Below are positions 6,117-15,157 of a DNA stretch of 17,112 nucleotides, piece after piece; positions within the stretch are counted from its first letter, which is position 1, and every line of letters starts with the position of its first letter. The stretch is from positions 1 through 17,112 of the forward strand of contig CANNNB010000023.1 in the NCBI GenBank assembly GCA_947505995.1. Direction: 5' to 3'. A model generated the notes under the pieces. It saw only the letters and a program-made list of their open reading frames with translations, did not search any database and was not told where the DNA came from. The position numbers were made by a program, and so were the translations under genes. Source of the stretch: Comamonadaceae bacterium (GTDB lineage: Bacteria > Pseudomonadota > Gammaproteobacteria > Burkholderiales > Burkholderiaceae).

Positions 6117-6799
6117 CCGGGTGCCAAATCGTCTGGCAACTGCAAATTGCCTATGGCACTGCGGTGCAGGCCTTCCACCCGATTGCCCACCGCGGCCAAC
6201 ATGCGCTTGACTTGGTGGTACTTGCCTTCGGTGAGGGTGAGCTTTAAGTGGCTATCAGACACTTTTTCACAGGCCGCAGCTTTGACAGGCTTTGGGCTGT
6301 CATCTAAAACCACACCCGCCATCAACTTTTCCACTTGGTGCTCGGTCACCTCGTGTTTGGTGGTGACTTCATACACCTTGGGCATGTGGTGCTTGGGTGA
6401 GCTCATGCGGTGAATGAACTTTCCGTCATCTGTGAGCAATAACAGCCCCGTGGTGTCTTGGTCTAATCGGCCCACTGCTTGCACGCCTTGTACGGCAGCC
6501 TTTTGCGGGCGCAGTCTTAAAGGCGATGGCAGCAAGGTGTAAATGCTGGGCCAAGTAGAGGGCTTTTGCGAGCACTCCGTGCCGGAGGGTTTGTGCAGCA
6601 TGAGATAGGCACGATCATAGTAAGGCCAGTCAACGCCCTGCACTTTGAACTTCAAATTTTCGGGATCAAAGAAAACGCCAGGGTCTTCTTGAACCTCGCC
6701 ACTGACACTCACATAACCCTGCTGGATCAAGCCCGCGCAAACGCGTCGTGTGCCAAAACCTTGGCTGAAGAGAACGTCCTCCAAGCGCATGGGTTTCAT
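6065..6799 (-). CDS. rsuA: RsuA-family 16S rRNA pseudouridine synthase
   Basis: A 244-residue enzyme that converts a uridine in rRNA to pseudouridine; by family, most likely U516 of 16S rRNA. It has an N-terminal S4 RNA-binding domain (about 4-55, MRLEDVLFSQGFGTRRVCAG) and a catalytic domain with AYLMLHKPSG (64-73), the active-site motif GRLDQDTTGLLLLTDDG (110-126, catalytic Asp113) and EGKYHQVKRMLAAVGNRV (191-208). Length fits RsuA (231 residues in E. coli). The start at 6799 has GGAG about 10 nt upstream; a second ATG at 6790 is possible. It follows ettA by 42 bp in the same direction. Its 3' end overlaps the convergent hydrolase by 52 bp. RluB/E/F relatives act on 23S rRNA, so the exact target is less sure than the family. 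Confidence 0.9.
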   Translation of the reverse strand: MKPMRLEDVLFSQGFGTRRVCAGLIQQGYVSVSGEVQEDPGVFFDPENLKFKVQGVDWPYYDRAYLMLHKPSGTECSQKPSTWPSIYTLLPSPLRLRPQKAAVQGVQAVGRLDQDTTGLLLLTDDGKFIHRMSSPKHHMPKVYEVTTKHEVTEHQVEKLMAGVVLDDSPKPVKAAACEKVSDSHLKLTLTEGKYHQVKRMLAAVGNRVEGLHRSAIGNLQLPDDLAPGQWRWILPSELEKYFKA

Positions 6800-6841
6800 G
6801 GCACTACTCCACTCTGCTTTCTGAATTAAGAGGGCTGTGAA

Positions 6842-8503
6842 TTATTTCAATGCTTTAAAACGCACGCGCTTGGGCTTGGCACCTTCTTCGCCCAGACGTT
6901 TCTTCTTGTCGGCTTCGTATTCTTGGTAGTTGCCATCAAAGAACACCCATTGGCTGTCACCTTCGGCGGCCAAAATATGTGTGGCAATGCGGTCTAAGAA
7001 CCAACGATCGTGGCTGATGACCATGATGGAGCCCGCAAACTCAAGCAAAGCATCTTCCAAGGCGCGAAGTGTTTCCACGTCCAAGTCATTGGATGGTTCG
7101 TCCAACAGCAACACGTTGCCCCCTTCGATGAGGGTTTTGGCCAAGTGCAAACGGCCACGCTCGCCACCGGACAACATGCCTACTTTCTTTTGCTGATCGC
7201 CGCCGTTGAAGTTGAAGCGGCCGCAGTAAGCACGGCTGGGCATTTGAAACTTCCCAACAGTCATGATGTCCAAACCACCAGACACATCTTCCCAAACGGT
7301 TTTTTCGTTAGAAAGATCGTCACGGTTTTGATCGACGAAAGCCATCTTCACGGTTTGACCTACTTTGATGGTTCCACTATCGGGCTGCTCTTTGCCTGAG
7401 ATGAGCTTGAAGAGTGTTGATTTTCCGGCGCCGTTAGGTCCGATGATGCCGACGATGGCGCCAGCCGGCACTTTGAAGCTCAGGTTGTCGATCAGCAAAC
7501 GATCGCCGAAGGACTTGCTGACGTTGGTGAATTCAAAAACTTCGTTGCCCAAACGTTCGGCAACAGGAATGAAAATTTCCTGCGTTTCATTGCGTTTTTG
7601 GTAGTCATAATCGCTGAGTTCTTCAAAGCGTGCTAAACGCGCCTTGCTTTTAGCTTGACGGCCTTTGGGGTTGGAACGGGCCCACTCCAATTCTTTTTTC
7701 ATGGCCTTGGTGCGAGCGTCTTCGGTGCGTTGCTCTTGACCCAAGCGCGCCTCTTTTTGCTCCAACCAATTGGAATAGTTGCCTTTGTAGGGAATGCCAT
7801 GTCCGCGATCGAGCTCCAAGATCCATTCGGCCGCGTTGTCCAAGAAGTAACGATCGTGGGTAATGGCCACCACGGTGCCAGGGAAACGTTGTAAGAACAA
7901 CTCTAGCCAGTCAACACTTTCGGCGTCCAAGTGGTTGGTGGGTTCGTCAAGCAGCAACATGTCGGGGCGGCTAAGCAACAAACGGCACAATGCCACGCGG
8001 CGTTTTTCACCGCCTGAAAGTTTGCCGATCATGGCGTCCCATGGGGGTAAACGCAAAGCGTCGGCAGCGATTTCCAGTTGGTGGTCGGATGCGTCACCCG
8101 CCGTAGCGATGATGGCCTCAAGTTTCGCTTGCTCTGCAGCCAGCGCATCAAAATCAGCGTCCTCCTCAGCGTAGGCTGCATAGACTTCTTCTAAGCGCGC
8201 TTGCGCTGCCTTGGCTTCACCCATGCCACCTTCAACCGCTTCACGCACAGTTTCGTCGGGGTCCATTTGGGGTTCTTGGGGCAGATACCCAATTTTGAGG
8301 CCAGACATTGGAATGGCTTCGCCTTCAATTTCCTTGTCGATGCCGGCCATGATTTTCAGCAAAGTCGATTTGCCGGAACCATTCAAACCAAGCACGCCAA
8401 TTTTGGCGCCTGGGAAAAAACTGAGTGAGATGTCTTTGAGAATGTGACGCTTCGGCGGCACGATCTTGCCGACGCGGTTCATAGAAAAAACGTATTGGGC
8501 CAT
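6842..8503 (-). CDS. ettA: EttA, energy-dependent translational throttle ABC-F ATPase
   Basis: A 553-residue cytoplasmic ABC-F protein without membrane segments. EttA binds the ribosomal E site and adjusts the first steps of elongation to the ATP/ADP ratio. It has two ATPase domains: Walker A GLNGSGKST (39-47), signature LSGGE (162-166) and Walker B LLLDEPTNHLD (183-193); then Walker A GPNGAGKST (355-363), signature LSGGE (444-448) and Walker B LLLDEPSNDLD (465-475). Between them is the charged linker that reaches the tRNA (about 243-310). The N-terminus MAQYVFSMNRVGKIVPPKR is highly typical of EttA, separating it from Uup and YheS and fixing the start. A nested inverted repeat lies 28-78 bp upstream. 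No strong Shine-Dalgarno sequence is visible (GAAGAG about 11 nt upstream at best). Confidence 0.97.
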   Translation of the reverse strand: MAQYVFSMNRVGKIVPPKRHILKDISLSFFPGAKIGVLGLNGSGKSTLLKIMAGIDKEIEGEAIPMSGLKIGYLPQEPQMDPDETVREAVEGGMGEAKAAQARLEEVYAAYAEEDADFDALAAEQAKLEAIIATAGDASDHQLEIAADALRLPPWDAMIGKLSGGEKRRVALCRLLLSRPDMLLLDEPTNHLDAESVDWLELFLQRFPGTVVAITHDRYFLDNAAEWILELDRGHGIPYKGNYSNWLEQKEARLGQEQRTEDARTKAMKKELEWARSNPKGRQAKSKARLARFEELSDYDYQKRNETQEIFIPVAERLGNEVFEFTNVSKSFGDRLLIDNLSFKVPAGAIVGIIGPNGAGKSTLFKLISGKEQPDSGTIKVGQTVKMAFVDQNRDDLSNEKTVWEDVSGGLDIMTVGKFQMPSRAYCGRFNFNGGDQQKKVGMLSGGERGRLHLAKTLIEGGNVLLLDEPSNDLDVETLRALEDALLEFAGSIMVISHDRWFLDRIATHILAAEGDSQWVFFDGNYQEYEADKKKRLGEEGAKPKRVRFKALK

Positions 8504-8530
8504 GGCTGGGATGCTCTTCAGAAGGGAGGG

Positions 8531-8581
8531 GGATAATTTTCCGGAAAGGGAAATATTATTTTCCCCAACCTTTGATTATCC
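8531..8581. repeat. Nested inverted repeat upstream of ettA
   Basis: An outer pair GGATAAT (8531-8537) / ATTATCC (8575-8581) and an inner pair GGGAAA (8548-8553) / TTTCCC (8560-8565) share almost the same centre (8556). The region is AT-rich and sits between the stop of the exonuclease gene (8630) and the ettA start (8503). It could be a hairpin in the ettA leader, a weak transcription end for the recCBD-exonuclease unit, or a protein-binding dyad. There is no T-run after it on the minus strand, so a standard terminator is unlikely. Confidence 0.4.
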
Positions 8582-8629
8582 TGTCTTTGGAGGCGTCTTC
8601 TGCCTATTTAGCACCCGAAATCTTTCAAA

Positions 8630-9544
8630 TTACAAGACTCGGTCGCCCGATTTACCGCTTCGGCTTGAAAATTGAACCAAGGCATCTTGAGTTTCAAGCC
8701 CAATTCTGGCAGCCCGCCCGCCATAAACCTGTGATTTGAGCCATTCAGCCTCTGACTCCAATGCATCGGCTGACTTCACGGCTGTGTACCAAACTTTGGC
8801 TTCAGCATCCCAGCGGTAGCCGCGGGCTTTGAGCTTGTCTTTGGTTTCAAAGGGTGAACCAAATGCTTTGACCACTGTTCGAGCTTGTTCGGCCGCCTTA
8901 AAAAGTTGTTGCAGGCCTGTAGATGGCATGTCGTCAGGTTGGGCCTTTAAAGGGGAAGACAAGACACGGAGCAAAGCATGGCAGTCGACTTGTGCGCGAT
9001 GAGCATCGTAGAACCACCCCAATTCGCTGCACAGAAATTCCAACTTGGCAGACCCCAAACCTTGGGCCTTCCAGTTGATGCCTGCAAATGAGCAGGCCCA
9101 TGCTTTGTGCTCAAAGACTTCCAATCGGTTTTCGACGAAAGGCCTATCGAAGCCAGCGTTGTGCGCCACGATAAGGTCTGCACCTTGCACCATCTCCTTA
9201 ATTTTGTCTTCGTTGAGTTTTTGACCCTCGACGTCTTGGTTGGTAATGCCAGTGAGCTTGACGATCTCTGCAGGGATCGGGCGGCCAGGATCTTCAAAGT
9301 CTTCATAGACCTCAACCGCACCAACAGGCAGGCCCGTTTGAAGATCGACATCGACGGCCAACATGGCCAACTCGATGATATTTTCAGCGTGCCAATCTAG
9401 GCCAGTCGTTTCCGTATCCAAAATGAGAACGCGCTTGGTAGGCCCACCAGACGCAGGCCCAAAGTCTAGAACTGGCACCAAGCGTCGTTTGACTTTGAAG
9501 TCAGGGTGGGCTGACAACTTGTCAGCCATATCATCGAAATTCAT
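8630..9544 (-). CDS. DEDDh 3'-5' exonuclease with an extra C-terminal module
   Basis: A 304-residue DnaQ-like (polymerase III epsilon-like) exonuclease. Exo I is LDTETTGLD (42-50, Asp43, Glu45), Exo II is AHNAGFDRPF (127-136, Asp133) and Exo III is HRAQVD (182-187, His182, Asp187), so all acidic residues and the catalytic histidine of the DEDDh class are present. After residue 200 a separate region carries a KDKLKARGYRWDAEAKVWYT motif (235-254), a small aromatic module found at the end of some such exonucleases, perhaps for nucleic-acid binding (inference). It lacks the polymerase-alpha-binding tail expected of true epsilon, so it is not the replicative proofreader. The ATG at 9544 lies 25 bp after recD, and the same strand and short gap suggest co-transcription with recCBD and a role in DNA repair. 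Confidence 0.88.
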   Translation of the reverse strand: MNFDDMADKLSAHPDFKVKRRLVPVLDFGPASGGPTKRVLILDTETTGLDWHAENIIELAMLAVDVDLQTGLPVGAVEVYEDFEDPGRPIPAEIVKLTGITNQDVEGQKLNEDKIKEMVQGADLIVAHNAGFDRPFVENRLEVFEHKAWACSFAGINWKAQGLGSAKLEFLCSELGWFYDAHRAQVDCHALLRVLSSPLKAQPDDMPSTGLQQLFKAAEQARTVVKAFGSPFETKDKLKARGYRWDAEAKVWYTAVKSADALESEAEWLKSQVYGGRAARIGLETQDALVQFSSRSGKSGDRVL

Positions 9545-9569
9545 GCTTACTCGCTTTTTTCTGTAGTGC

Positions 9570-11546
9570 CTATTTTGCCGGATGGAATAAGGCATCTGCC
9601 AAACCGCCACTTCGGGTCACTTGTTGCTTTACCGCATTAAACAAGACAGAGGGATTGGGGGCCCACCAAGTCAGTTGAGATTTGGCACGCGTTACGCCGG
9701 TGTACAGCAGCTCTCGTGTCAGAACGGGAGCATCCCGATCAGGCAACACCAAGAGCACATGGTCGTACTCGGAGCCTTGAGATTTGTGAACGGTCATGGC
9801 CCACACCGTTTCAACGGCATCTAGGCGTGATGGCAAAACCCACCTCACGCCGCCACTGCCATCGGGGAATGCAACGCGCAATCCATTGGCCGTTGGTAAG
9901 CATTGACCCACATCACCATTCATGAGTTTGAGGTGGTAGTCGTTGCGCGTCACCATGATGGGACGCCCCACAAACCAAGCGTCTTGCAGTTTGGCAGACT
10001 GAAAGTTTCTTTCAATTCCCTTTGACAGTAGCAAGGCAATTCCAATTTTTTCATTCATTGCTTGAACGCCCCAAGCGCCTTGTCGCAGGGCACAGAGCAC
10101 TTGAAACTTGCTAAAAGAATTTAACAATTGTAGAGCTTGTGCATTGTGACAGACGGCACCGGCTTGTTGAAGTGGTTTCAAAATTTCCAACCAAGAAGAC
10201 CACCCGACACGCAATGCGTGAACGACTTCGGGATGCAGCTGACCTTGGGGTCTTTCGCGGCATTCATCTGGCCAGCGTTGGACTTCTGGCTTTTCAATGC
10301 CATGCTTTAAGCTGCTGACAGGTAGGGCATGCCATTGTGTTTTGATTTGGGGTTGATCGCCAGCATTGATGAATTTGGCCCATTGGCCGATGGCGCTGCT
10401 GGCGTGAAAACGTCGACTGACATGCAGTACTGCGGTTTGTTCACTCAGGGCGTAGGCTTGTGTATTTTGGGTTTGTGTGTTTTCGTCTGCTTGGTCAGCA
10501 CCCTGGCACAACTGCGACCACACCGCGCCAGCCTCGACAGAGGCCAACTGGTCTTTATCGCCCAATAACACCAACCTGGCTTGTGCAGGCACACATTTCA
10601 TCAAACGCGCCATAAGCTCTAGGTCAATCATGGAAGCTTCGTCTACCACCACCAAGTCGGAAGCCAATATGGGCGCAGGGCTAGCGGCTGCATTAGGGTT
10701 GAACTGCAACAGTTGATGCAAGGTGACAGCTTGCGAGGGGATGCCCTCTGCCCAGCCCTCGGGCAAGCTAGACAGTGCCGATTGAATTGAGGCACTCAAG
10801 CGACTGGCAGCCTTACCCGTGGGAGCTGCCAAATGGATGCGCAATGCTGTGTGTTGATCATGGGCCGAGCGTTGCAGCAAGGCCAGCAAGCGAACCACAG
10901 TGGTGGTTTTGCCAGTGCCTGGACCACCCGTGATGAGTGTGAGGCCAGCTCGCAATGCTTTGCCGCAGGCGATGCGTTGCCAATCTGTTTCTTGGCTCTG
11001 ATGTTCGAACAGTTTGTTCAATTTATCTTTGCTGTCTGTGGCTACTTCAAAGTGTGTTGATAGCCGCATTTGCACTGAGGCTTGAATGCTTTGCTCTGCT
11101 TGCCAGGCGCGCCTGAGGTAAACGCGCCAAGCTTGGCCATCTGGTTGGAAAGACACGACAATGGGGGAATTTTCACCCTTGGCCCATGGCATTGTTTTGG
11201 CGGCTTCAGCCCAAGGGTTGACTACTGAGGCAAACAAATCTGCAGGAGCCACAGCGTGCAGCGCCAACGCCGCTTGATTTGCCAAGGCTTTGGTTTGCGC
11301 TTCGGTCAAATCGAGCAGATGCGCTGGGTTGTGCCACAATTTTTCAAGGTCTAGGCAAGCATGACCTCTGCCCATTTGATGACTGACCATAAGAGCCAAC
11401 AAATCGTGCAAGGGGTTTGGCGTTGCTTGGTGTGATTTTAAAAATTCAAGCCATGCCAAATCCAAAGCCGTCCATGGCCAAACTAGCACGGCAGATGCTG
11501 CTTGTGGCAATGCGTCCTTGCCTAAGCTTTGTTGCGCATGCATCAT
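9570..11546 (-). CDS. recD: Exodeoxyribonuclease V alpha subunit (RecD helicase)
   Basis: A 658-residue superfamily 1B 5'-3' helicase, the fast motor of the RecBCD complex on double-strand breaks. It has an N-terminal domain that docks on RecBC (about 1-180), Walker A GGPGTGKTTT (207-216), APTGKAASRL (241-250), Walker B VVVDEASM (299-306), GDKDQL (329-334) and the late motifs VHKSQGSEYDHV (586-597) and LLYTGVTRAKS (613-623). Length compares with 608 in E. coli. The start at 11546 is supported by AGGAG (11554-11558) 7 nt upstream; it overlaps the recB stop as ATGA, and a second ATG follows directly. Low sequence variation in the motifs suggests an active helicase. Confidence 0.97.
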   Translation of the reverse strand: MMHAQQSLGKDALPQAASAVLVWPWTALDLAWLEFLKSHQATPNPLHDLLALMVSHQMGRGHACLDLEKLWHNPAHLLDLTEAQTKALANQAALALHAVAPADLFASVVNPWAEAAKTMPWAKGENSPIVVSFQPDGQAWRVYLRRAWQAEQSIQASVQMRLSTHFEVATDSKDKLNKLFEHQSQETDWQRIACGKALRAGLTLITGGPGTGKTTTVVRLLALLQRSAHDQHTALRIHLAAPTGKAASRLSASIQSALSSLPEGWAEGIPSQAVTLHQLLQFNPNAAASPAPILASDLVVVDEASMIDLELMARLMKCVPAQARLVLLGDKDQLASVEAGAVWSQLCQGADQADENTQTQNTQAYALSEQTAVLHVSRRFHASSAIGQWAKFINAGDQPQIKTQWHALPVSSLKHGIEKPEVQRWPDECRERPQGQLHPEVVHALRVGWSSWLEILKPLQQAGAVCHNAQALQLLNSFSKFQVLCALRQGAWGVQAMNEKIGIALLLSKGIERNFQSAKLQDAWFVGRPIMVTRNDYHLKLMNGDVGQCLPTANGLRVAFPDGSGGVRWVLPSRLDAVETVWAMTVHKSQGSEYDHVLLVLPDRDAPVLTRELLYTGVTRAKSQLTWWAPNPSVLFNAVKQQVTRSGGLADALFHPAK

Positions 11547-14500
11547 TTGATCGCTCCTGCCAACGATGAAGGCTGATTAGATTTGAAAGCTTCGTCCAAT
11601 GCACGAATGAGTTCCCAGGGCGGCTTGTTGGCATACAGCCCCTGCCCGGTTTGATCAATGCCGCGCAAATACAGGTAAATAGCACCGCCTACATGCTGTT
11701 CGTAGTTGTAAGCTTGAAGGCGCGACTTTAAGAGCCGGTGCAGCGCCAAGATATACAAGGTGTATTGAACTTCGTAGCGATGACTGAGCATGCTGTTGGC
11801 GATACTCTCCTGTGAGTAATCGGACAACTTATTTGACTTGTAATCGAGGACAAAATATTGGCCTTGGTGTTCAAACACGATATCCATGAAGCCCGTTAGC
11901 AAACCACTCAATTGCTGAGCTTGCAAGGCAGGGCGGGCTTTTTCGGGATGCAGAAAATGGCTAATCTGTTGGTCAATGTGCAGCGTAGAAACACCATGCG
12001 TTTTGAATGTAAAACCCATTTCAGGCCACGCATTTTGGGCATGGAATTGCGACAGACTAAAACAATGTTGATCTGACCCCAATTGAGTGGTGGCTGTCTG
12101 GCGAATGAGTTGCAAACAGAGGGTTTGATGCTCGGGGGTGAGTTGCAAGCTTTCGGCTTGTGTTTGCCACCAGTGCTGCCAGCGAATTTTGACTTCTGCA
12201 GAGACGTCAGATTCATTTTGGAGAAGGGGCCAAGCTTCTTTAAATTGCCATTCAAAAATGTCATGCAGCAAGGTGCCGTAGGCACTGCCTGCAGGGAATG
12301 CGTTGTATTGAATGTGAACAGTTTTTGACGATGAGGCATCATCTGCCAAGAGAAGGTCAGAGGACTGTACAGCAGGATTGTCAATTTGCGAATCTAGCAA
12401 CCGGTCTTCACGCGCCGTGCCTGAGTCTGTGGTCTGCCATTTGGTTTCACTTAGGCTGCGGGTGAGTGCACTGAAGCTGGCAGTCCAGCCGGCGTTTGGC
12501 AACACGCGTGTGGGTGATCTTGCAGTTGTTGCAGCATTTAAATTGTCTGGATAAAAGGGTACATACAAGTGTGCGTCCGCCGCGGGGGCATTGATGACAT
12601 GAATGTCGTCACAAGCCGCCCATGAATTAAGCATGACAGACAAATCATCTGCAGATTTTCGTTGCAACAAAAAGCTGAGCGCACTTTGCGGTTGAGTTTC
12701 TTTGCCTTTGAAATCCTTTTGGCGTTTGGCAATGCCCATCCACATGGCCTGCTGTGCCCGCGTAAGGGCTACGTAGAGCAAGCGAATGTCCTCTTGCAGT
12801 CGCTCTTCAGGCGTTCGAAGAGACTCGTCTTTGTCTTCTCTAAAGTTGGCGACAAAGGGCAAAAACACCAAGGGATATTGCAAGCCTTTGGCCTTATGGA
12901 AGGTGATGACTTGCACCAATGCGGCATCGGTTTCTAGACGCATTTGTGCCGCCTCGCCTTGCGCCTGAGGGTTTGCCAATTGGTCAGACAGAAACCTAAG
13001 CAATGCGTTCTCACCTTGCAGACTGAGGCTGGCCGATTGAAGCAACTCACCCAGATGCAAAAGGTTGGTCAATCGTCTTTCAGCGGTGTCGCCCTGTTCT
13101 TGCATGCGACGGCCAATGGCTTGTTCGTGCAACATTTTGTAGAGCATGGGCAAAATTCCCTGGCGCTGCCACGTGTGGCGCCATGCATTGAAACGTTCTA
13201 CCCAGATATCCCAAGCCTCCTCTGCTTTGAAGACTTGCTCAATCTCTGTCAAGCTGAGGCACAAGGTGCGGGTGGTCAGTGCGGCACGGAGCAACTTGGC
13301 ATTTCGCGCTTGTAGAATTGCCTCTAAGATACATGCCAAATCAAGTGCTTCGCGTGTTGCATAGACGCTGTCTCGGTCTGATAAGTAGACGCTTCGAACC
13401 CCCCTCTCAGCCAAGGCCATGCGTATTTTCTTGGCTTCTTGCCCATCCCTGACCAATACCGCCATTTGACCCGGTTGTGCAACTTGCTGATTCAGCAAGC
13501 TAACCATTTGTGTGGCGCAAATTTGCGCCATTGCGTCGCCATAGTGCTTGGCACTGAGAGGCTTTTCAGAGTCTAAGCGCCAAACTGTAAGAGCCGGTAT
13601 TTTGAGGCCATTGGCGAATTGAAGACTTTCTGCTTTGGCAGGAGAAGGTGTTTGCACACACTCAAATGGCACTTCACCAAAGGGGCTCTGTGCCCTTGCA
13701 AACACATGGTTGACGGCACTTACCACTTCTTGACTAGAACGAAAGTTTTCTGTGAGTGTCCAAATTGACTCAGCAGCATGCCTGGCGTTTAAATAGGTTG
13801 GTAAATCGGCACCGCGAAAACTGTAAATGGCCTGCTTGGGATCGCCAATCATTAAAAATGCATTGGCCTGCCTGTGGGCTTCTAGGCTCTGTTCTTGGCC
13901 AACAGTAGAAGCATAAATTTTTGACAATGATTCATATTGCCAAGGATCAGTGTCTTGAAATTCATCCACCATGGCCACTGGAAATTGAGTGCGCATGATT
14001 TGGGGCAATCGACTGGCAGGTGCATGCAGCGCTGCATGCAAGCGCTGTAACAAGTCTGAAAAATCAAAGCTGGCCAAACTTCTTTTTTGCTGGGAATACG
14101 CTCGTCCCACTTTGAGTGCGGCATGTTGCAACAAATTCACACCTACTTGAGGCTCACCTTGACGCTCAGCCATCCAATTGCCGATGGCAGTCCAGACCCC
14201 GTGCGAGTGATCGATGGGCTTGGCACCGCCTTTTAGGCTAGCGTTGAGCTTTTCAGCGGTGAATTTTGAAAGCACATCGATGTCTGCTTCTTCGCCAGAT
14301 GCCCATTCTGAAAGGTGACGAAGGAAGTACGCGTGTTTGTTGGCCCGATAGTGATTCCGATTCAAATCATTTTCTAGCGATTTGGCCAATTGGTCTAAAG
14401 CACTTGGAATGCTGTTCAACAAAAGCTGCCTGGCTTGTGCCTCCAAGAAAAGGACGCGATCTTGCCACTGAGCCCAATCGAGCACCAAGGCATTGGGATC

Positions 14501-15157
14501 GGGGTCTTGTGCGGCATCAGGAAAACTACCCGGAGATTTTTCAAAGGTTTGCCACAAGGACTGAATATTTTTAAGCAAGGCCTCTGGCGTTGCACCCACT
14601 TTTTTCAAGGCACCCAATTGCTTGACTTCTAAGGGGTAAATGAATTGACGCCAGTAGTCTTTCACCAACTTTAATTTCAAAGACGGGGCATCGTCCAAAC
14701 GTTTTTGGTCAAACAAGCTTTGGCTGTCAAAGGCATGTTGACGCAACATTCGACTTGACCAACTGTGAATGGTGTAAATGGCAGCCTCGTCCATCCACTG
14801 GGCTGCCTGCTCTAAACGTTCGGCATGCTGCTCATTGGCATCGGTGCCCAGTGTTGCTTGTAGGTGCCTGAGGAAATCGTCAGCGCCTAGCGTTTGTCCC
14901 CTGAAAAATTGCGCAGCCTGGGCCAGTCGTTCTCGAATGCGATCTCTGAGCTCTGCAGTGGCTGCGTCGGTAAAAGTCATTACCAAAATTTGAGGGGGCA
15001 TCAAGCCTTCACCAGACCAGCCATGTCCCAGAATGAGACGCACATACAACGCGGCCAAAGTCCAAGTTTTCCCAGTGCCAGCGCTAGCCTCAATAAGTTG
15101 AATACCCTGCAAAGGAACGGTGAGCACGTTGAGCTTGTGCGTTTTCAATTGAATCAT
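11543..15157 (-). CDS. recB: Exodeoxyribonuclease V beta subunit (RecB helicase-nuclease)
   Basis: A 1204-residue superfamily 1A 3'-5' helicase fused to the nuclease of RecBCD; E. coli RecB has 1180. Helicase motifs in order: Walker A ASAGTGKT (24-31), VMTFTDAATAELRDRI (59-74), VDEFQDTD (397-404), IGDPKQAIYSFRGAD (437-451), VITFHKAKGLQYP (750-762) and LLYVALTRAQ (793-802). A polar linker (about 865-945) leads to the nuclease, where His965, Asp1092 (GFMDI), Asp1105 and Lys1107 (LDYKSN) match E. coli His956, Asp1067, Asp1080 and Lys1082, with the QY motif at 1131-1132. All catalytic residues are kept, so a working Chi-type recombination enzyme is expected. The ATG at 15157 overlaps the recC stop (ATGA), and its own stop overlaps recD likewise. 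Confidence 0.98.
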   Translation of the reverse strand: MIQLKTHKLNVLTVPLQGIQLIEASAGTGKTWTLAALYVRLILGHGWSGEGLMPPQILVMTFTDAATAELRDRIRERLAQAAQFFRGQTLGADDFLRHLQATLGTDANEQHAERLEQAAQWMDEAAIYTIHSWSSRMLRQHAFDSQSLFDQKRLDDAPSLKLKLVKDYWRQFIYPLEVKQLGALKKVGATPEALLKNIQSLWQTFEKSPGSFPDAAQDPDPNALVLDWAQWQDRVLFLEAQARQLLLNSIPSALDQLAKSLENDLNRNHYRANKHAYFLRHLSEWASGEEADIDVLSKFTAEKLNASLKGGAKPIDHSHGVWTAIGNWMAERQGEPQVGVNLLQHAALKVGRAYSQQKRSLASFDFSDLLQRLHAALHAPASRLPQIMRTQFPVAMVDEFQDTDPWQYESLSKIYASTVGQEQSLEAHRQANAFLMIGDPKQAIYSFRGADLPTYLNARHAAESIWTLTENFRSSQEVVSAVNHVFARAQSPFGEVPFECVQTPSPAKAESLQFANGLKIPALTVWRLDSEKPLSAKHYGDAMAQICATQMVSLLNQQVAQPGQMAVLVRDGQEAKKIRMALAERGVRSVYLSDRDSVYATREALDLACILEAILQARNAKLLRAALTTRTLCLSLTEIEQVFKAEEAWDIWVERFNAWRHTWQRQGILPMLYKMLHEQAIGRRMQEQGDTAERRLTNLLHLGELLQSASLSLQGENALLRFLSDQLANPQAQGEAAQMRLETDAALVQVITFHKAKGLQYPLVFLPFVANFREDKDESLRTPEERLQEDIRLLYVALTRAQQAMWMGIAKRQKDFKGKETQPQSALSFLLQRKSADDLSVMLNSWAACDDIHVINAPAADAHLYVPFYPDNLNAATTARSPTRVLPNAGWTASFSALTRSLSETKWQTTDSGTAREDRLLDSQIDNPAVQSSDLLLADDASSSKTVHIQYNAFPAGSAYGTLLHDIFEWQFKEAWPLLQNESDVSAEVKIRWQHWWQTQAESLQLTPEHQTLCLQLIRQTATTQLGSDQHCFSLSQFHAQNAWPEMGFTFKTHGVSTLHIDQQISHFLHPEKARPALQAQQLSGLLTGFMDIVFEHQGQYFVLDYKSNKLSDYSQESIANSMLSHRYEVQYTLYILALHRLLKSRLQAYNYEQHVGGAIYLYLRGIDQTGQGLYANKPPWELIRALDEAFKSNQPSSLAGAIK
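11554..11558 (-). promoter_or_regulatory. Ribosome binding site of recD inside recB
   Basis: On the minus strand this reads AGGAG, 7 nt before the recD ATG at 11546 and inside the last codons of recB. It selects the first of the two adjacent ATG codons and supports coupled translation of RecB and RecD. Confidence 0.75.

Noticed and set aside
8531..8581. Rho-independent terminator for recCBD-exonuclease.
   Set aside because: The stems are AT-rich with a long outer loop and no T-run follows on the minus strand.
8504..8629. Sigma-70 promoter for ettA.
   Set aside because: GATAAT- and TAAATA-like hexamers exist, but none has an acceptable -35 hexamer at normal spacing.
8630..9544. DnaQ, the replicative proofreading subunit.
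   Set aside because: The catalytic domain fits, but the C-terminal part is not that of epsilon and the context is repair.
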